From: Melghirimyces algeriensis
GTDB taxonomy: Bacteria > Bacillota > Bacilli > Thermoactinomycetales > DSM-45169
Reading direction: 5' to 3'
NCBI RefSeq assembly: GCF_900182565.1
Contig: NZ_FXTI01000002.1
Span: 124,001 to 188,000, forward strand
DNA: 64,000 nucleotides
The first letter of the stretch is position 1, and every line of letters starts with the position of its first letter. Positions 34,967 to 43,198 of this stretch are shown piece after piece. A program made the translations under genes and the position numbers. The notes beneath the pieces are model-generated. The model was not told the DNA's origin, did no database searches, and worked only from the letters and a program-made list of their open reading frames with translations.

Positions 34967-35821
34967 TTATGCTTCGATGGAACGTTGTTCCTTCGCATCT
35001 TTTGCCTGAGGCTCCTTTGCCTGAAGATAGGGACGAACCATCCGGTCATAGATGAGACCTCCCAACAAACCACCAATGATCGGTCCTGCAATCGGAACCC
35101 AAAAATAACTTTCCGGAGCGGGAAGGGCAACCGATTCCCACCCAGCCATCCAAGCAAACAACTTGGGACCAAAATCCCTCGCGGGGTTGAGAGCAAAGCC
35201 GGTCAGGCTTCCAAACGAACCACCGATCATGGCAACCGTCAACCCAATAACAGCAGGTCCCAGGTTGTGTAGAGCCGGCAATTGAGGATTCCGGTCATCC
35301 ACCACAGCGAGGATTACAATCAACAGCAATGCCGTGATACAGGCTTCCACCAGAAAGGCATCAATGTTGGAGAGAAAAGAAGCCGGGTAAGTGGAAAAGA
35401 CACCCGCTGTTTGAACACTTTCCTCCGCTCCTCTCGCAATCCCTTCTGCCTTTTCAAAGGTGGAAAAGGCCCCGCGGTACAACCAATACACCAAAGCCGC
35501 ACCGGAAAAAGCTCCCGCCACTTGCGCCACAATAAAAGGAATCACATTTTTCCAGGGAAAGTCACGAAAGACAGCCATGGTAATCGTTACAGCCGGATTA
35601 ATATGAGTTCCTGAAACAGAGCCTGTGACATAGATTGCCATGGTTACAGCCAATCCCCAAACCAAGGATAGCTCCCACTGACCAAACTCCGCGCCGTTCA
35701 AAACCATTTGTGCCACGGTTCCACACCCGACAAAAATAAGGATCAACGTGCCCAGAAACTCGGAAAGACACTCTCCCCACAACGTTCTGTTCATAATCCT
35801 CCTCCTTATTCCGTTTTTCAC
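34967..35821 (-). CDS. glpF: Glycerol uptake facilitator (aquaglyceroporin)
   Basis: The frame runs from 35821; the likely start is the ATG at 35794 (MNRTLWGECLSEFLGTLILI), with AGGAGGA upstream, giving 275 residues. Six membrane helices and both NPA boxes (SGTHINPAVTITM and GFALNPARDFGP); the aspartate after the second box is typical of glycerol facilitators rather than water channels. Admits glycerol by facilitated diffusion. First gene of glpFK, controlled by the promoter, cre site and attenuator at 35848-35979. Confidence 0.95.
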   Translation of the reverse strand: MKNGIRRRIMNRTLWGECLSEFLGTLILIFVGCGTVAQMVLNGAEFGQWELSLVWGLAVTMAIYVTGSVSGTHINPAVTITMAVFRDFPWKNVIPFIVAQVAGAFSGAALVYWLYRGAFSTFEKAEGIARGAEESVQTAGVFSTYPASFLSNIDAFLVEACITALLLIVILAVVDDRNPQLPALHNLGPAVIGLTVAMIGGSFGSLTGFALNPARDFGPKLFAWMAGWESVALPAPESYFWVPIAGPIIGGLLGGLIYDRMVRPYLQAKEPQAKDAKEQRSIEA

Positions 35822-35847
35822 AAAAAGATTGAGATAACTGCGAAAAA

Positions 35848-35920
35848 AGGTCGTACTACACCCATGGTCAGAGCCACATTGATGGCATCATGATTGGTGC
35901 AGTACGACCTCTCCAGTTCT
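35848..35920 (-). promoter_or_regulatory. glpF leader with GlpP-type attenuator
   Basis: Minus strand AGGTCGTACTGCACC (35910-35896) pairs with GGTGTAGTACGACCT (35862-35848), one mismatch, followed by six T. The stem is preceded by GGAGAG, as in the glpP leader. Loop of 33 nt. Interpreted as a terminator relieved by GlpP plus glycerol-3-P. Confidence 0.75.
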
Positions 35921-35929
35921 CCGGTCGTT

Positions 35930-35943
35930 TGACAGCGCTTTCA
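35930..35943 (-). promoter_or_regulatory. cre (CcpA) site of glpFK
   Basis: TGAAAGCGCTGTCA, 13 of 14 matches to the cre consensus, starting 7 bp downstream of the -10 hexamer, around the expected transcription start. This position normally gives catabolite repression. Confidence 0.75.
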
Positions 35944-35949
35944 AAAAAT

Positions 35950-35979
35950 ATTATAAACCAGCTGACCTTATATTGGCAA
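35950..35979 (-). promoter_or_regulatory. glpFK promoter
   Basis: TTGCCA (35979-35974), 18 bp, TATAAT (35955-35950) on the minus strand. Confidence 0.75.
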
Positions 35980-36020
35980 GAGATCACAACAAGTTTATAA
36001 CGTTCGTTGCAAATGGGCAA

Positions 36021-36055
36021 GAAACAGCGGTTCAGCTTTCATGCCGAACCGCTGT
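36021..36055 (-). terminator. Hairpin after pgi
   Basis: Minus strand ACAGCGGTTCGGC pairs with GCTGAACCGCTGT (one mismatch) around a 6-nt loop, followed by only TTTC. Probably the pgi terminator, although the T-run is short. Confidence 0.6.
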
Positions 36056-36069
36056 AGAGCCCCACTTCT

Positions 36070-37422
36070 TTACTTCTCCAAACGCCTTCGAAGGTTCTTC
36101 CCTTCCTCTTCAAATCCCGGCTTGCCCAAAAGGGCAAACATATTCTTTTTGTACGCTTCCACGCCCGGCTGATCAAAGGGGTTGACTCCCATCAGATAAC
36201 CACTGATCCCACATGCTTTTTCAAAGAAATAAACCATTTCTCCAAAGGTATAGGCACTGATCTCAGGAACCTTGACAACGAGATTGGGAACTCCGCCATC
36301 TGTGTGAGCGAGCAAGGTCCCCTCAAACGCTTTTTGATTCACTTCATCCATCGTACGTCCCGACAAATAATTGAGTCCATCCAGGTTATCCGCATTTTCT
36401 TGGATGGTGATTTTCTTATGCGATCGATTGACGAGAATCACCGTCTCAAAAAGGTCCCGACGGCCTTCTTGGATATATTGTCCCATGGAGTGCAAATCAG
36501 TGGTAAAGTGGACCGAAGCAGGATAGATTCCTTTTTGGTCTTTTCCTTCACTTTCACCAAAAAGTTGCTTCCACCACTCTGAAAAATATTGAAGAGAAGG
36601 CTTATAGTTCACCAAGAGCTCCACGGTCTTCCCTTTCCGATAAAGAAGATTTCGCACCGCCGCATACTGGTACGCTTCATTTTCCAGGTCCGGTTGACGG
36701 TATCTCCCGCTGGCATCCTGCGCCCCCGCCATCATTTGATCCACATCAATTCCCGCTACAGCGATCGGCAACAATCCGACAGCAGTCAATACGGAATAAC
36801 GGCCACCCACATCATCCGGAATGACAAAACGCTGGTATCCTTCTGTATCAGCCAACTGCTTCAGGGCTCCCTTTTGACGGTCTGTGGTGGCATAAATCCG
36901 TTTTTTTGCACCTTCCTTTCCATACTGCTTCTCCATCCAGTCCTTGAGAACCCGGAATGCAATCGCCGGTTCCGTGGTGGTGCCGGACTTGGATATGACA
37001 TTCACACTGACCCGTTTTCCTTCCAAATGCTCCAACAGATCGGTCATATATGTAGAACTGATGTGGTGACCGGCGAAATGAATCTCCGGTCCTTTGCGCT
37101 TCTGTTCAGGAAGCTGATTGTAAAACGTATGCGTCAGCATTTCCAAAGCGGCCCGTGCTCCCAGATAAGAACCTCCGATCCCAATAACCACCAATGCATC
37201 CGAATCAGAGCGAATTTGTTCCGCCGCCTGCTTGACTCTGGAAAATTCTTCTCTGTCATATTCCGACGGAAGATCGATCCAACCGAGAAATTGATTGCCT
37301 GCACCCGTCCCTTGATGAAGCAGGTTATGGGCCGTCCGTACGGCCGGTTCCATTTGGTTCAGTTCATGTTCAGCAAAAAAGGAGAGTGCTTTCGAATAGT
37401 CAAATGCCAGTTGATTCGCCAT
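36070..37422 (-). CDS. pgi: Glucose-6-phosphate isomerase
   Basis: 450 residues, ATG at 37422 with GGAGG upstream. Short Firmicute-type enzyme: LVVIGIGGSYLGARAALEML, VNVISKSGTTTEPAIAFR, TDRQKGALKQLA, DDVGGRYSVLTAVGLLPIA, the QGIYPASVHFTTDLHSMGQY-like block and the catalytic lysine near the C-terminus (GVEAYKKNMFALLGKPG). Central glycolytic isomerase. It is transcribed alone; the divergent mtnN promoter begins about 100 bp upstream. Confidence 0.97.
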   Translation of the reverse strand: MANQLAFDYSKALSFFAEHELNQMEPAVRTAHNLLHQGTGAGNQFLGWIDLPSEYDREEFSRVKQAAEQIRSDSDALVVIGIGGSYLGARAALEMLTHTFYNQLPEQKRKGPEIHFAGHHISSTYMTDLLEHLEGKRVSVNVISKSGTTTEPAIAFRVLKDWMEKQYGKEGAKKRIYATTDRQKGALKQLADTEGYQRFVIPDDVGGRYSVLTAVGLLPIAVAGIDVDQMMAGAQDASGRYRQPDLENEAYQYAAVRNLLYRKGKTVELLVNYKPSLQYFSEWWKQLFGESEGKDQKGIYPASVHFTTDLHSMGQYIQEGRRDLFETVILVNRSHKKITIQENADNLDGLNYLSGRTMDEVNQKAFEGTLLAHTDGGVPNLVVKVPEISAYTFGEMVYFFEKACGISGYLMGVNPFDQPGVEAYKKNMFALLGKPGFEEEGKNLRRRLEK

Positions 37423-37525
37423 GTTTGTACCTCCATGTTATCCTTTTGTCCAATATTTTATCATGCTTTTCTTGTAAACCTTGTGCCAATCAGAAGAAGT
37501 TCTCCACCCTCTCCATCAAGAGAGA

Positions 37526-37554
37526 TGGGCAGCCATTCGAGAACATGTTATGAT
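37526..37554 (+). promoter_or_regulatory. Promoter of mtnN-luxS
   Basis: TGGGCA, 17 bp, TATGAT with the extended -10 TG (TGTTATGAT). It leaves an 80-nt leader before the GTG start of mtnN. Confidence 0.5.
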
Positions 37555-37633
37555 AGGGAATGGGTCAAAATCAATGCCGTAATGCAATCGATTTTAACCG
37601 ATCGCCGTCTTCATCGAAGGAGGAAGCATCAAA

Positions 37634-38365
37634 GTGAATCAACCTCAAACCATCGCCATCATTTCCGCCATGAAGGAAGAACTGGAGCCTTTGAAAGGTC
37701 TGCTCACTCTCCAGGAAGAACATCAACTCGGCGGAATGTCTCTGGCGGTAGCTGAATCTTGCGGCCAACGGGTTATTCTGGCTGTTTCAGGGATCGGAAA
37801 AGCTAATGCAGCCGCCTGCATACAACACATTATCTCGATTTACAGGCCGGATGAAGTGATCAATATTGGAGCTGCAGGAGCATTAAACCATCGTTTCCAG
37901 GTAGGGGACGTTGTACTGGTGACCGAATCCATCCAGCATGATGTGGACTGCACCGGTGTGGGAGAAGCGCCTCATACCTTGCCCCGTGTACCCCGGATCA
38001 TCCCTTCAAATGAGAGCCTTCTCCAGAGTCTGGAGCAAACGGCTCTGGATATGGAGTTAACGGTTCACAGGGGTCGTGTAGCCACCGGAGATGCTTTTAT
38101 CTCCAACAATGAGCGCCGCAAGCAAATCCAGGACTGTACACATGCAGACCTGGTGGAAATGGAAACCGCTTCCTTCGCCCAAATTGCTCACTTAAACAGG
38201 GTTCCTTTCGTCTCTGTTCGTTCTGTCTCCGACAATGCCGATGGAGTAGCAGAGATCTCTTTTGAAACATTCCTGAGAGAGATTTCAGAGCGGAATGCCA
38301 CGCTTTTAAAGGGATATCTAACGTCCAAAGCTTCCACAGCCGTCCATGAACCGCTCAAACAGTGA
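37634..38365 (+). CDS. mtnN: 5'-methylthioadenosine/S-adenosylhomocysteine nucleosidase
   Basis: 243 residues from a GTG at 37634, with AAGGAGG ten bases upstream. Family blocks: IAIISAMKEELEPLKGL at the start, VSGIGKANAAACIQHII, NIGAAGALNHRFQVGDVV, ATGDAFISNNERR and VEMETASFAQIAHLN (Glu that contacts ribose), SVSDNADG (catalytic Asp). It removes adenine from SAH and MTA. The next gene, luxS, converts the resulting S-ribosylhomocysteine; the pair forms the activated methyl cycle. Confidence 0.95.
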   Translation: MNQPQTIAIISAMKEELEPLKGLLTLQEEHQLGGMSLAVAESCGQRVILAVSGIGKANAAACIQHIISIYRPDEVINIGAAGALNHRFQVGDVVLVTESIQHDVDCTGVGEAPHTLPRVPRIIPSNESLLQSLEQTALDMELTVHRGRVATGDAFISNNERRKQIQDCTHADLVEMETASFAQIAHLNRVPFVSVRSVSDNADGVAEISFETFLREISERNATLLKGYLTSKASTAVHEPLKQ

Positions 38366-38379
38366 AGGAGGAGTTGGCA

Positions 38380-38904
38380 ATGACTGACCGCTACAATGTG
38401 GAATCATTTAATCTGGATCATACACAAGTGGTCGCACCTTATGTCCGGATTGCGGATGTAAAAAGGTTAAATGGTGAAACCATCACTAAATTTGATCTTC
38501 GCTTTACACAACCCAACGAACGGTTTATCCCCTCTGACGCCCTGCACTCCCTGGAACACCTGATGGCAGAACACAGCCGTAATCACAGTGCAGACGTAGT
38601 TGATCTATCACCCATGGGTTGCCGAACAGGATTCTATCTGATCATGCATGGAGAAAAAACAGCTGATGAGGTAGTCTCTTTGCTTACCCAAACGCTTCAG
38701 GACATTCTGGATGCTGACAGCGTGCCGGGATGCTCTCCGATCCATTGTGGGAATTATCGGGACCATGACCTGGATGGAGCCAAATTGTGGGCTCGCCGGA
38801 TGCTGTCCACCGATGAAAAAGACCTTTTAACGGTGTTTCGGAAGGATTACGCTGAGGATGAATTGAATCGGCTGCCTGATTGGCCTCATCGGTCTGATCG
38901 GTAA
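38380..38904 (+). CDS. luxS: S-ribosylhomocysteine lyase LuxS
   Basis: 174 residues; ATG at 38380 with GGAGGAG upstream, 14 bp after mtnN. Zinc ligands HSLEHLMAEHSRNH (HxxEH) and the cysteine in VPGCSPIHCGNYRDHDL are present, as are LSPMGCRTGFYL (catalytic Cys) and LRFTQPNERFIPSDAL-type N-terminal block. Cleaves S-ribosylhomocysteine to homocysteine and DPD, the precursor of autoinducer-2. Length is about 15 residues above the B. subtilis protein owing to a longer C-terminus. Confidence 0.96.
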   Translation: MTDRYNVESFNLDHTQVVAPYVRIADVKRLNGETITKFDLRFTQPNERFIPSDALHSLEHLMAEHSRNHSADVVDLSPMGCRTGFYLIMHGEKTADEVVSLLTQTLQDILDADSVPGCSPIHCGNYRDHDLDGAKLWARRMLSTDEKDLLTVFRKDYAEDELNRLPDWPHRSDR

Positions 38905-38917
38905 CCTTTATCGATCC

Positions 38918-38945
38918 AACCTGCCTCAACGGCAGGTTCTTTTTA
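38918..38945 (+). terminator. Terminator of mtnN-luxS
   Basis: AACCTGCC-TCAAC-GGCAGGTT followed by CTTTTTAT, 14 bp after the luxS stop. Confidence 0.85.
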
Positions 38946-38989
38946 TGGGATCTCCCTCATACAATGGAAAAGGAAGGAGGGGTTTCCTA

Positions 38990-39250
38990 GTGTTGACCCT
39001 TGAAGAACAACAACAAATCAGCCGCATTCGAAAAAAATTGACGAAATTGCAGTTACAAGTGGTTGCCTTTGAAGGCCGGTTTCATCCATCCGATTTAAGA
39101 ATGGCTCTGGATCAACTCTGCCGGGCAGCGGAAACCTTGACCATCATGCATCTTGAGGATCGCCAACTGTCTCATTCCATTCAATTTGTAGAGGAAAAGT
39201 TGACCATCGCCCGCAATGTATTGATGGGACAACAACTGACGAAAAAATAG
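38990..39250 (+). CDS. Hypothetical small helical protein
   Basis: 86 residues from a GTG at 38990 (or TTG at 38993); GGAGGGG lies seven bases upstream. The protein begins LTLEEQQQISRIRKKLTKL and is predicted almost entirely alpha-helical, with charged heptad-like segments, one cysteine and no membrane helix or signal. I do not recognise the family. It stands between the luxS terminator and its own weak terminator, which overlaps the -35 of the helicase promoter, so it is probably a one-gene unit. The strong ribosome binding site and codon use like its neighbours support a real gene. Confidence 0.65.
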   Translation: MLTLEEQQQISRIRKKLTKLQLQVVAFEGRFHPSDLRMALDQLCRAAETLTIMHLEDRQLSHSIQFVEEKLTIARNVLMGQQLTKK

Positions 39251-39253
39251 TCG

Positions 39254-39277
39254 GCCCCAAAAAAAGGGGCTTTGTTT
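39254..39277 (+). terminator. Short terminator after the 86-residue gene
   Basis: GCCCC-AAAAAAA-GGGGC followed by TTTGTTT, 4 bp after the stop. The last bases form the -35 (TTGTTT) of the next promoter. Confidence 0.55.
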
Positions 39278-39299
39278 ATGGAATACGATTCGATATGAT
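39272..39299 (+). promoter_or_regulatory. Promoter of the DEAD-box helicase gene
   Basis: TTGTTT, 16 bp, TATGAT. The 70-nt leader contains a small palindrome GGTCT-GT-AGACC at 39319-39330 and CCGTTTGCAACGG at 39336-39348. Confidence 0.5.
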
Positions 39300-39369
39300 G
39301 ATAGAAGTTATTTTTAGAGGTCTGTAGACCAGATTAACCGTTTGCAACGGAAACGAAGGAGTCACTTCA

Positions 39370-40767
39370 TTGATTACATTTCACGAATTGGACCTGAGCC
39401 ACCCAGTGGTTCAATCCATCACAAACATGGGATTTGAAGAAGCAACACCGATCCAAGCAAAGGCCCTGCCTGTTGCCCTGAAAGGAAACGATTTGATTGG
39501 ACAGGCCCAGACCGGAACAGGAAAAACAGCGGCATTTGGCATTCCCTTGGTGGAGAAGGCAGATCCGGACCTGGATAAAATTCAGGGGATCATCATTACG
39601 CCAACCAGGGAACTGGCGGTTCAGGTTGCGGAAGAATTAAACCGAATCGGCCAGTTTAAAGGAGTCAAAACCTTGCCGATCTATGGAGGGCAGGATATCA
39701 ATCGGCAGATTCGTTCTCTGAAAAAGAGACCTCATCTGATTGCAGGTACACCCGGACGGCTTCTGGACCATTTGCGACGGAGAACCATTCGAATGGAGCA
39801 GGTAAAAATCGCCGTGTTGGATGAAGCGGATGAAATGTTAAACATGGGCTTTATAGAGGATATTGAGTCGATCCTGGATCAGGTGCCGGATACTCGGCAA
39901 ACCCTCCTTTTCTCGGCTACCATGCCGGAACCCATTCGCCGTTTGGCTAATCGCTTTATGCGCGATCCTGAGTTGATCCGGATTCAGGCAAAGGAAATGA
40001 CCATGCCCAATATCCAACAGCAATACCTCGAAGTTCCCCAGAAACAGAAGTTTGACACCCTTTGTCGCCTTCTGGATATCCAATCTCCGGAGCTGGCGAT
40101 CGTTTTTGGACGGACCAAACGACGGGTGGACGAGCTGGCAGAAGGATTGAACAAGCGGGGATACTCTGCTGAGGGAATCCATGGAGATCTCTCTCAAGCA
40201 CGAAGAAACCAGGTGATGCACCGCTTCCGGGAAGGGACTATCGATATCCTGGTTGCCACGGATGTAGCCGCACGGGGATTGGATATTAGCGGTGTAACGC
40301 ATGTCTACAACTTTGACATTCCTCAGGACCCGGAAAGCTATGTCCACCGGATTGGCCGCACGGGACGAGCAGGAAAAGCAGGCCTTGCCGTCACATTTGT
40401 CACACCCAGGGAAATCGGCCATTTAAAAACAATTGAGCGGATCACGAAAAAGAAAATGACCCGACAACCGATCCCTTCCATGGCGGCAGCAATGGAAGGA
40501 CAAATGCGTTTGGCTGTGGAAACACTGATGACTCTGGTACACGAGGGTGGCTATCAATCGTACCGAGTATTGGCCGAAGAGTTGTTGGAAGAAACCGATT
40601 CGGTCTCTTTATTGGCGGCAGCACTCAAAATCATCACCAAGGAGCCCAATACAACCCCGGTCCGCCTTACAGAGGAAACCTCTCCCTCCCAAAAGCCGAA
40701 CCACTTCCGGAAAAAGAAATCACATCATCGAACGCATCGACGAAATCGACGGCGCAAGCGGTCCTGA
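39370..40767 (+). CDS. cshA: DEAD-box ATP-dependent RNA helicase (CshA-like)
   Basis: 465 residues from a TTG at 39370, with AAGGAG eight bases upstream. Q motif (FHELDLSHPVVQSITNMGFEEATPIQ, split here for reference), Walker A AQTGTGKTAA, PTRELAVQ, GTPGRLLDHL, DEAD box VLDEADEML, SATMPEPIRRL, and lobe 2 ATDVAARGLDI and HRIGRTGRAGKAG. The tail after residue 350 is basic, ending KKSHHRTHRRNRRRKRS, suited to RNA binding. The whole matches CshA, the helicase of cold-shock and RNA-degradosome function. Monocistronic, with its own promoter and a strong bidirectional terminator. Confidence 0.92.
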   Translation: MITFHELDLSHPVVQSITNMGFEEATPIQAKALPVALKGNDLIGQAQTGTGKTAAFGIPLVEKADPDLDKIQGIIITPTRELAVQVAEELNRIGQFKGVKTLPIYGGQDINRQIRSLKKRPHLIAGTPGRLLDHLRRRTIRMEQVKIAVLDEADEMLNMGFIEDIESILDQVPDTRQTLLFSATMPEPIRRLANRFMRDPELIRIQAKEMTMPNIQQQYLEVPQKQKFDTLCRLLDIQSPELAIVFGRTKRRVDELAEGLNKRGYSAEGIHGDLSQARRNQVMHRFREGTIDILVATDVAARGLDISGVTHVYNFDIPQDPESYVHRIGRTGRAGKAGLAVTFVTPREIGHLKTIERITKKKMTRQPIPSMAAAMEGQMRLAVETLMTLVHEGGYQSYRVLAEELLEETDSVSLLAAALKIITKEPNTTPVRLTEETSPSQKPNHFRKKKSHHRTHRRNRRRKRS

Positions 40768-40783
40768 CTGCCTCGGAAGTGAC

Positions 40784-40815
40784 AAAACCCCCTTCTATTG
40801 TGAAGGGGTTTTTTA
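40784..40815. terminator. Bidirectional terminator between cshA and ilvA
   Basis: AAAACCCCCTTC and GAAGGGGTTTTTT pair around a 6-nt loop with T-runs on both strands, between convergent genes. Confidence 0.9.
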
Positions 40816-40827
40816 TATCCCAAATCC

Positions 40828-42120
40828 TTAAATCAACAGATGAAACAAATGCGGGTCCTTATTGATTTCAATATAGTGAATCCCTTTTTTCTTCATCCGT
40901 TCAATCAAAGGCTGATAATCCTCTTTTCGCTTCAATTCAATGCCAACCAAGGCTGGGCCATTTTCCTTGCTGTTCTTTTTTGTGTATTCAAACCGTGTAA
41001 CATCGTCATCCGGACCGAGCACTTCATCGAGAAATTCCCGGAGCGCACCCGCACGTTGCGGAAAGTTAACCGTAAAATAATGTTTCAGTCCTTCATAGAT
41101 CAACGACCGCTCCTTGATCTCCTGCATCCGGTCAATATCGTTGTTGCCGCCACTGACAACGCAAACCACATTTTTTCCCCGGATTTCCTCCCGATATTGG
41201 TCCAGTGCGGCAATAGCGAGCGCACCCGCCGGTTCAGCCACAATTGCATTTTCGTTGTAAAGATTCAAAATGGTGGTACACACTTTCCCCTCCGGAACAA
41301 GAGCGAATTCATCCACCACATTTTTGCAGATCTCTACATTCAACTCGCCCACTTTCCTTACTGCCGCACCATCAACAAATTTATCGATTTCATCCAACAC
41401 AACGACCTGACCCTTTTCTACCGAGTGTTTCATCGATGGCGCCCCCATCGGTTCCACTCCAATCACACGAGTGGCAGGGCTTATGCTTTTGACATAGGTG
41501 CCAACCCCTGCTGCCAGACCCCCACCACCGATTCCGACAAAAAGATAGTCAGCCGTTTCATGAAGGTCATTCAGGATTTCCAGAGCCACAGTTCCTTGTC
41601 CAGCAATCGTTTGCTGATTTTCAAAAGGGTGAATAAATTGCATCCCGCTTTTTTCGCTGGTTTTCAACGCCTCTGCCAGAGAGTCATCAAAGGTATCTCC
41701 CGTCAGTACAACCTCTACAAAAGATCCTCCAAACCGCTTCACTTGGGACACTTTCTGTTTTGGTGTGGTATTGGGCATAAAAATCCGTCCGGGGATTTGC
41801 AAGTTCTGACAGGAAAATGCAACACCCTGGGCATGATTTCCTGCACTCGCACAGATCACTCCCCGTTCCAACGTTTCGGATGGGAGATGACGAATGACAT
41901 TGTACGCCCCTCGAATCTTAAACGAACGAACGACCTGCAAATCCTCCCGTTTTAGATAAACATTGCAATCATATTTGGAAGAAAGCACCGGATCTCGTTG
42001 AAGAGGGGTGTGGGTAATCACATCTTTGAGCAAATGATTGGCAAAGAGGATATCCTCCACACTGACTTGGGAGGTTTCCAGTGTTTTCACTTGGAGTGAC
42101 CCTTCCGATAACGTTTCCAT
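40828..42120 (-). CDS. ilvA: Threonine ammonia-lyase (threonine dehydratase)
   Basis: 430 residues, ATG at 42120 with GGGGG seven bases upstream. PLP domain: lysine in VVRSFKIRGAYN, SAGNHAQGVAF, GGGGLAAGVG and VVSGGNND near residue 310. A single short ACT-like regulatory domain (about 335-430) with HYFTVNFPQRAGALREFLDEVLG is the B. subtilis-type IlvA architecture (422 residues). Converts threonine to 2-oxobutanoate, the first step to isoleucine. Single gene, not in an ilv operon. No T-box leader is visible in the 89-bp spacer upstream. Confidence 0.94.
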   Translation of the reverse strand: METLSEGSLQVKTLETSQVSVEDILFANHLLKDVITHTPLQRDPVLSSKYDCNVYLKREDLQVVRSFKIRGAYNVIRHLPSETLERGVICASAGNHAQGVAFSCQNLQIPGRIFMPNTTPKQKVSQVKRFGGSFVEVVLTGDTFDDSLAEALKTSEKSGMQFIHPFENQQTIAGQGTVALEILNDLHETADYLFVGIGGGGLAAGVGTYVKSISPATRVIGVEPMGAPSMKHSVEKGQVVVLDEIDKFVDGAAVRKVGELNVEICKNVVDEFALVPEGKVCTTILNLYNENAIVAEPAGALAIAALDQYREEIRGKNVVCVVSGGNNDIDRMQEIKERSLIYEGLKHYFTVNFPQRAGALREFLDEVLGPDDDVTRFEYTKKNSKENGPALVGIELKRKEDYQPLIERMKKKGIHYIEINKDPHLFHLLI

Positions 42121-42149
42121 GACTAAACCCCCGTTCAGATTTTCAGACC

Positions 42150-42180
42150 ATTATACACCGAGTTCCCCTTACCATGGCAA
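42150..42180 (-). promoter_or_regulatory. Promoter of ilvA
   Basis: Minus strand TTGCCA (42180-42175), 19-bp spacer, TATAAT (42155-42150). The spacer is long, so the -10 is more certain than the -35. Confidence 0.4.
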
Positions 42181-42209
42181 TGCTTTCCCGTAAAAAAAAT
42201 CAAAAAATC

Positions 42210-43058
42210 TTAAAAAGATCTGATCCATTCACCTTCAAACACATTTTCTGCCACACCTGTCATATAAATCCGTTGATCGTTTTCCTTCCACTCAATCTCC
42301 AAGTCCCCACCTTTTAACCGGACAAAAACCCGCCGTCCGGTTTTCCCATTCAATACGGCTGCTACGACAGAGGCACAAGCGCCGGTTCCACAGGCCAAGG
42401 TTTCACCAACTCCACGTTCCCAGACCCGCATCTGCAATTCCTCTCTTGAGGTAACTGTGACAATTTCCACATTGACCCGATTGGGAAACAGGGGATGCGA
42501 TTCCAGGCGGAGGCCCCAGGTTTTCAAGGGAAACCGGGCAGCGTCGTCTACGAAAATCACAGCATGAGGATTCCCCATGGAGACGGCAGTGAAATGAAAT
42601 GTTTCCCCTTCTACCTCAATCGGATGCGCCACCACTTGACTCTCATTAACTTTGACCGGAATGCGCTCTCCCTTCAGAATCGGCTTCCCCATGTCGACAC
42701 AGACCCGGCGAACCGTCTGACCATCCGCCTCCACCCAGACACGTTGCAGTCCTGCCTGCGTTTCTATCAAAAGTTCCTTTTTGGCATTGGAAATCCGTTC
42801 ATAATAATATTTCGCTACACAGCGGACGGCATTTCCACACTGTTCTGCCTCACTTCCATCCCGGTTCAGAATCCGCATCCGAAAATCCCCCTTCTCCGAA
42901 GGAAGGATATAGACAAGACCATCCGCTCCCACACCAAAATGACGATCACATAATCGTTCAGCGAGTTCTTTGACTCCGTCCGGCAAGGCTTGAGAGGATA
43001 TCACAATAAAATCGTTTCCAAGTCCCTGCATCTTCGTAAAGCGAATTCCCTGTGGCAT
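42210..43058 (-). CDS. dapF: Diaminopimelate epimerase
   Basis: 282 residues from ATG 43058 (MPQGIRFTKMQGLGNDFIV); upstream GTG codons overlap the ribosome binding site GGTGAG. Both catalytic cysteines are present, in NRDGSEAEQCGNAVRC and GVGETLACGTGACASV, with YILPSEKGDFRMRI between domains. Interconverts LL- and meso-diaminopimelate for lysine and cell-wall synthesis. Located between ilvA and the P-type ATPase; length normal. Confidence 0.96.
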   Translation of the reverse strand: MPQGIRFTKMQGLGNDFIVISSQALPDGVKELAERLCDRHFGVGADGLVYILPSEKGDFRMRILNRDGSEAEQCGNAVRCVAKYYYERISNAKKELLIETQAGLQRVWVEADGQTVRRVCVDMGKPILKGERIPVKVNESQVVAHPIEVEGETFHFTAVSMGNPHAVIFVDDAARFPLKTWGLRLESHPLFPNRVNVEIVTVTSREELQMRVWERGVGETLACGTGACASVVAAVLNGKTGRRVFVRLKGGDLEIEWKENDQRIYMTGVAENVFEGEWIRSF

Positions 43059-43102
43059 GATACTCACCACCCCTCACCTCTTTTTCATGGGTATAAACAA
43101 GG

Positions 43103-43133
43103 AAACCGATGAAGCCTTTCGACACCATCGGTT
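43103..43133 (-). terminator. Hairpin after the P-type ATPase gene
   Basis: AAACCGATG and CATCGGTT pair around a 14-nt loop. The minus-strand tail is TTTCCTTG, so as a terminator it is weak. Confidence 0.4.
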
Positions 43134-43198
43134 CTTTGGCCGGTACGGCTGGTTTTGAGCATACCGCACCGGATCGGTTTTTTCAATGGAAACAGATA

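Noticed and set aside
36589..37755. 388-codon plus-strand frame opposite pgi
   Set aside because: It lies antisense to a clear glucose-6-phosphate isomerase gene and has no family resemblance or ribosome binding site; such frames arise from codon bias.
40840..41955. 371-codon plus-strand frame opposite ilvA
   Set aside because: Antisense shadow of threonine dehydratase, composition His/Phe/Arg-rich, no homology signal.
42121..42209. T-box or other riboswitch before ilvA
   Set aside because: The spacer is 89 bp including the promoter and has no T-box sequence or room for the leader.
43103..43133. Strong terminator after the P-type ATPase
   Set aside because: The stem is only 8-9 bp with a 14-nt loop and no proper T-run, so it is listed only at low confidence.
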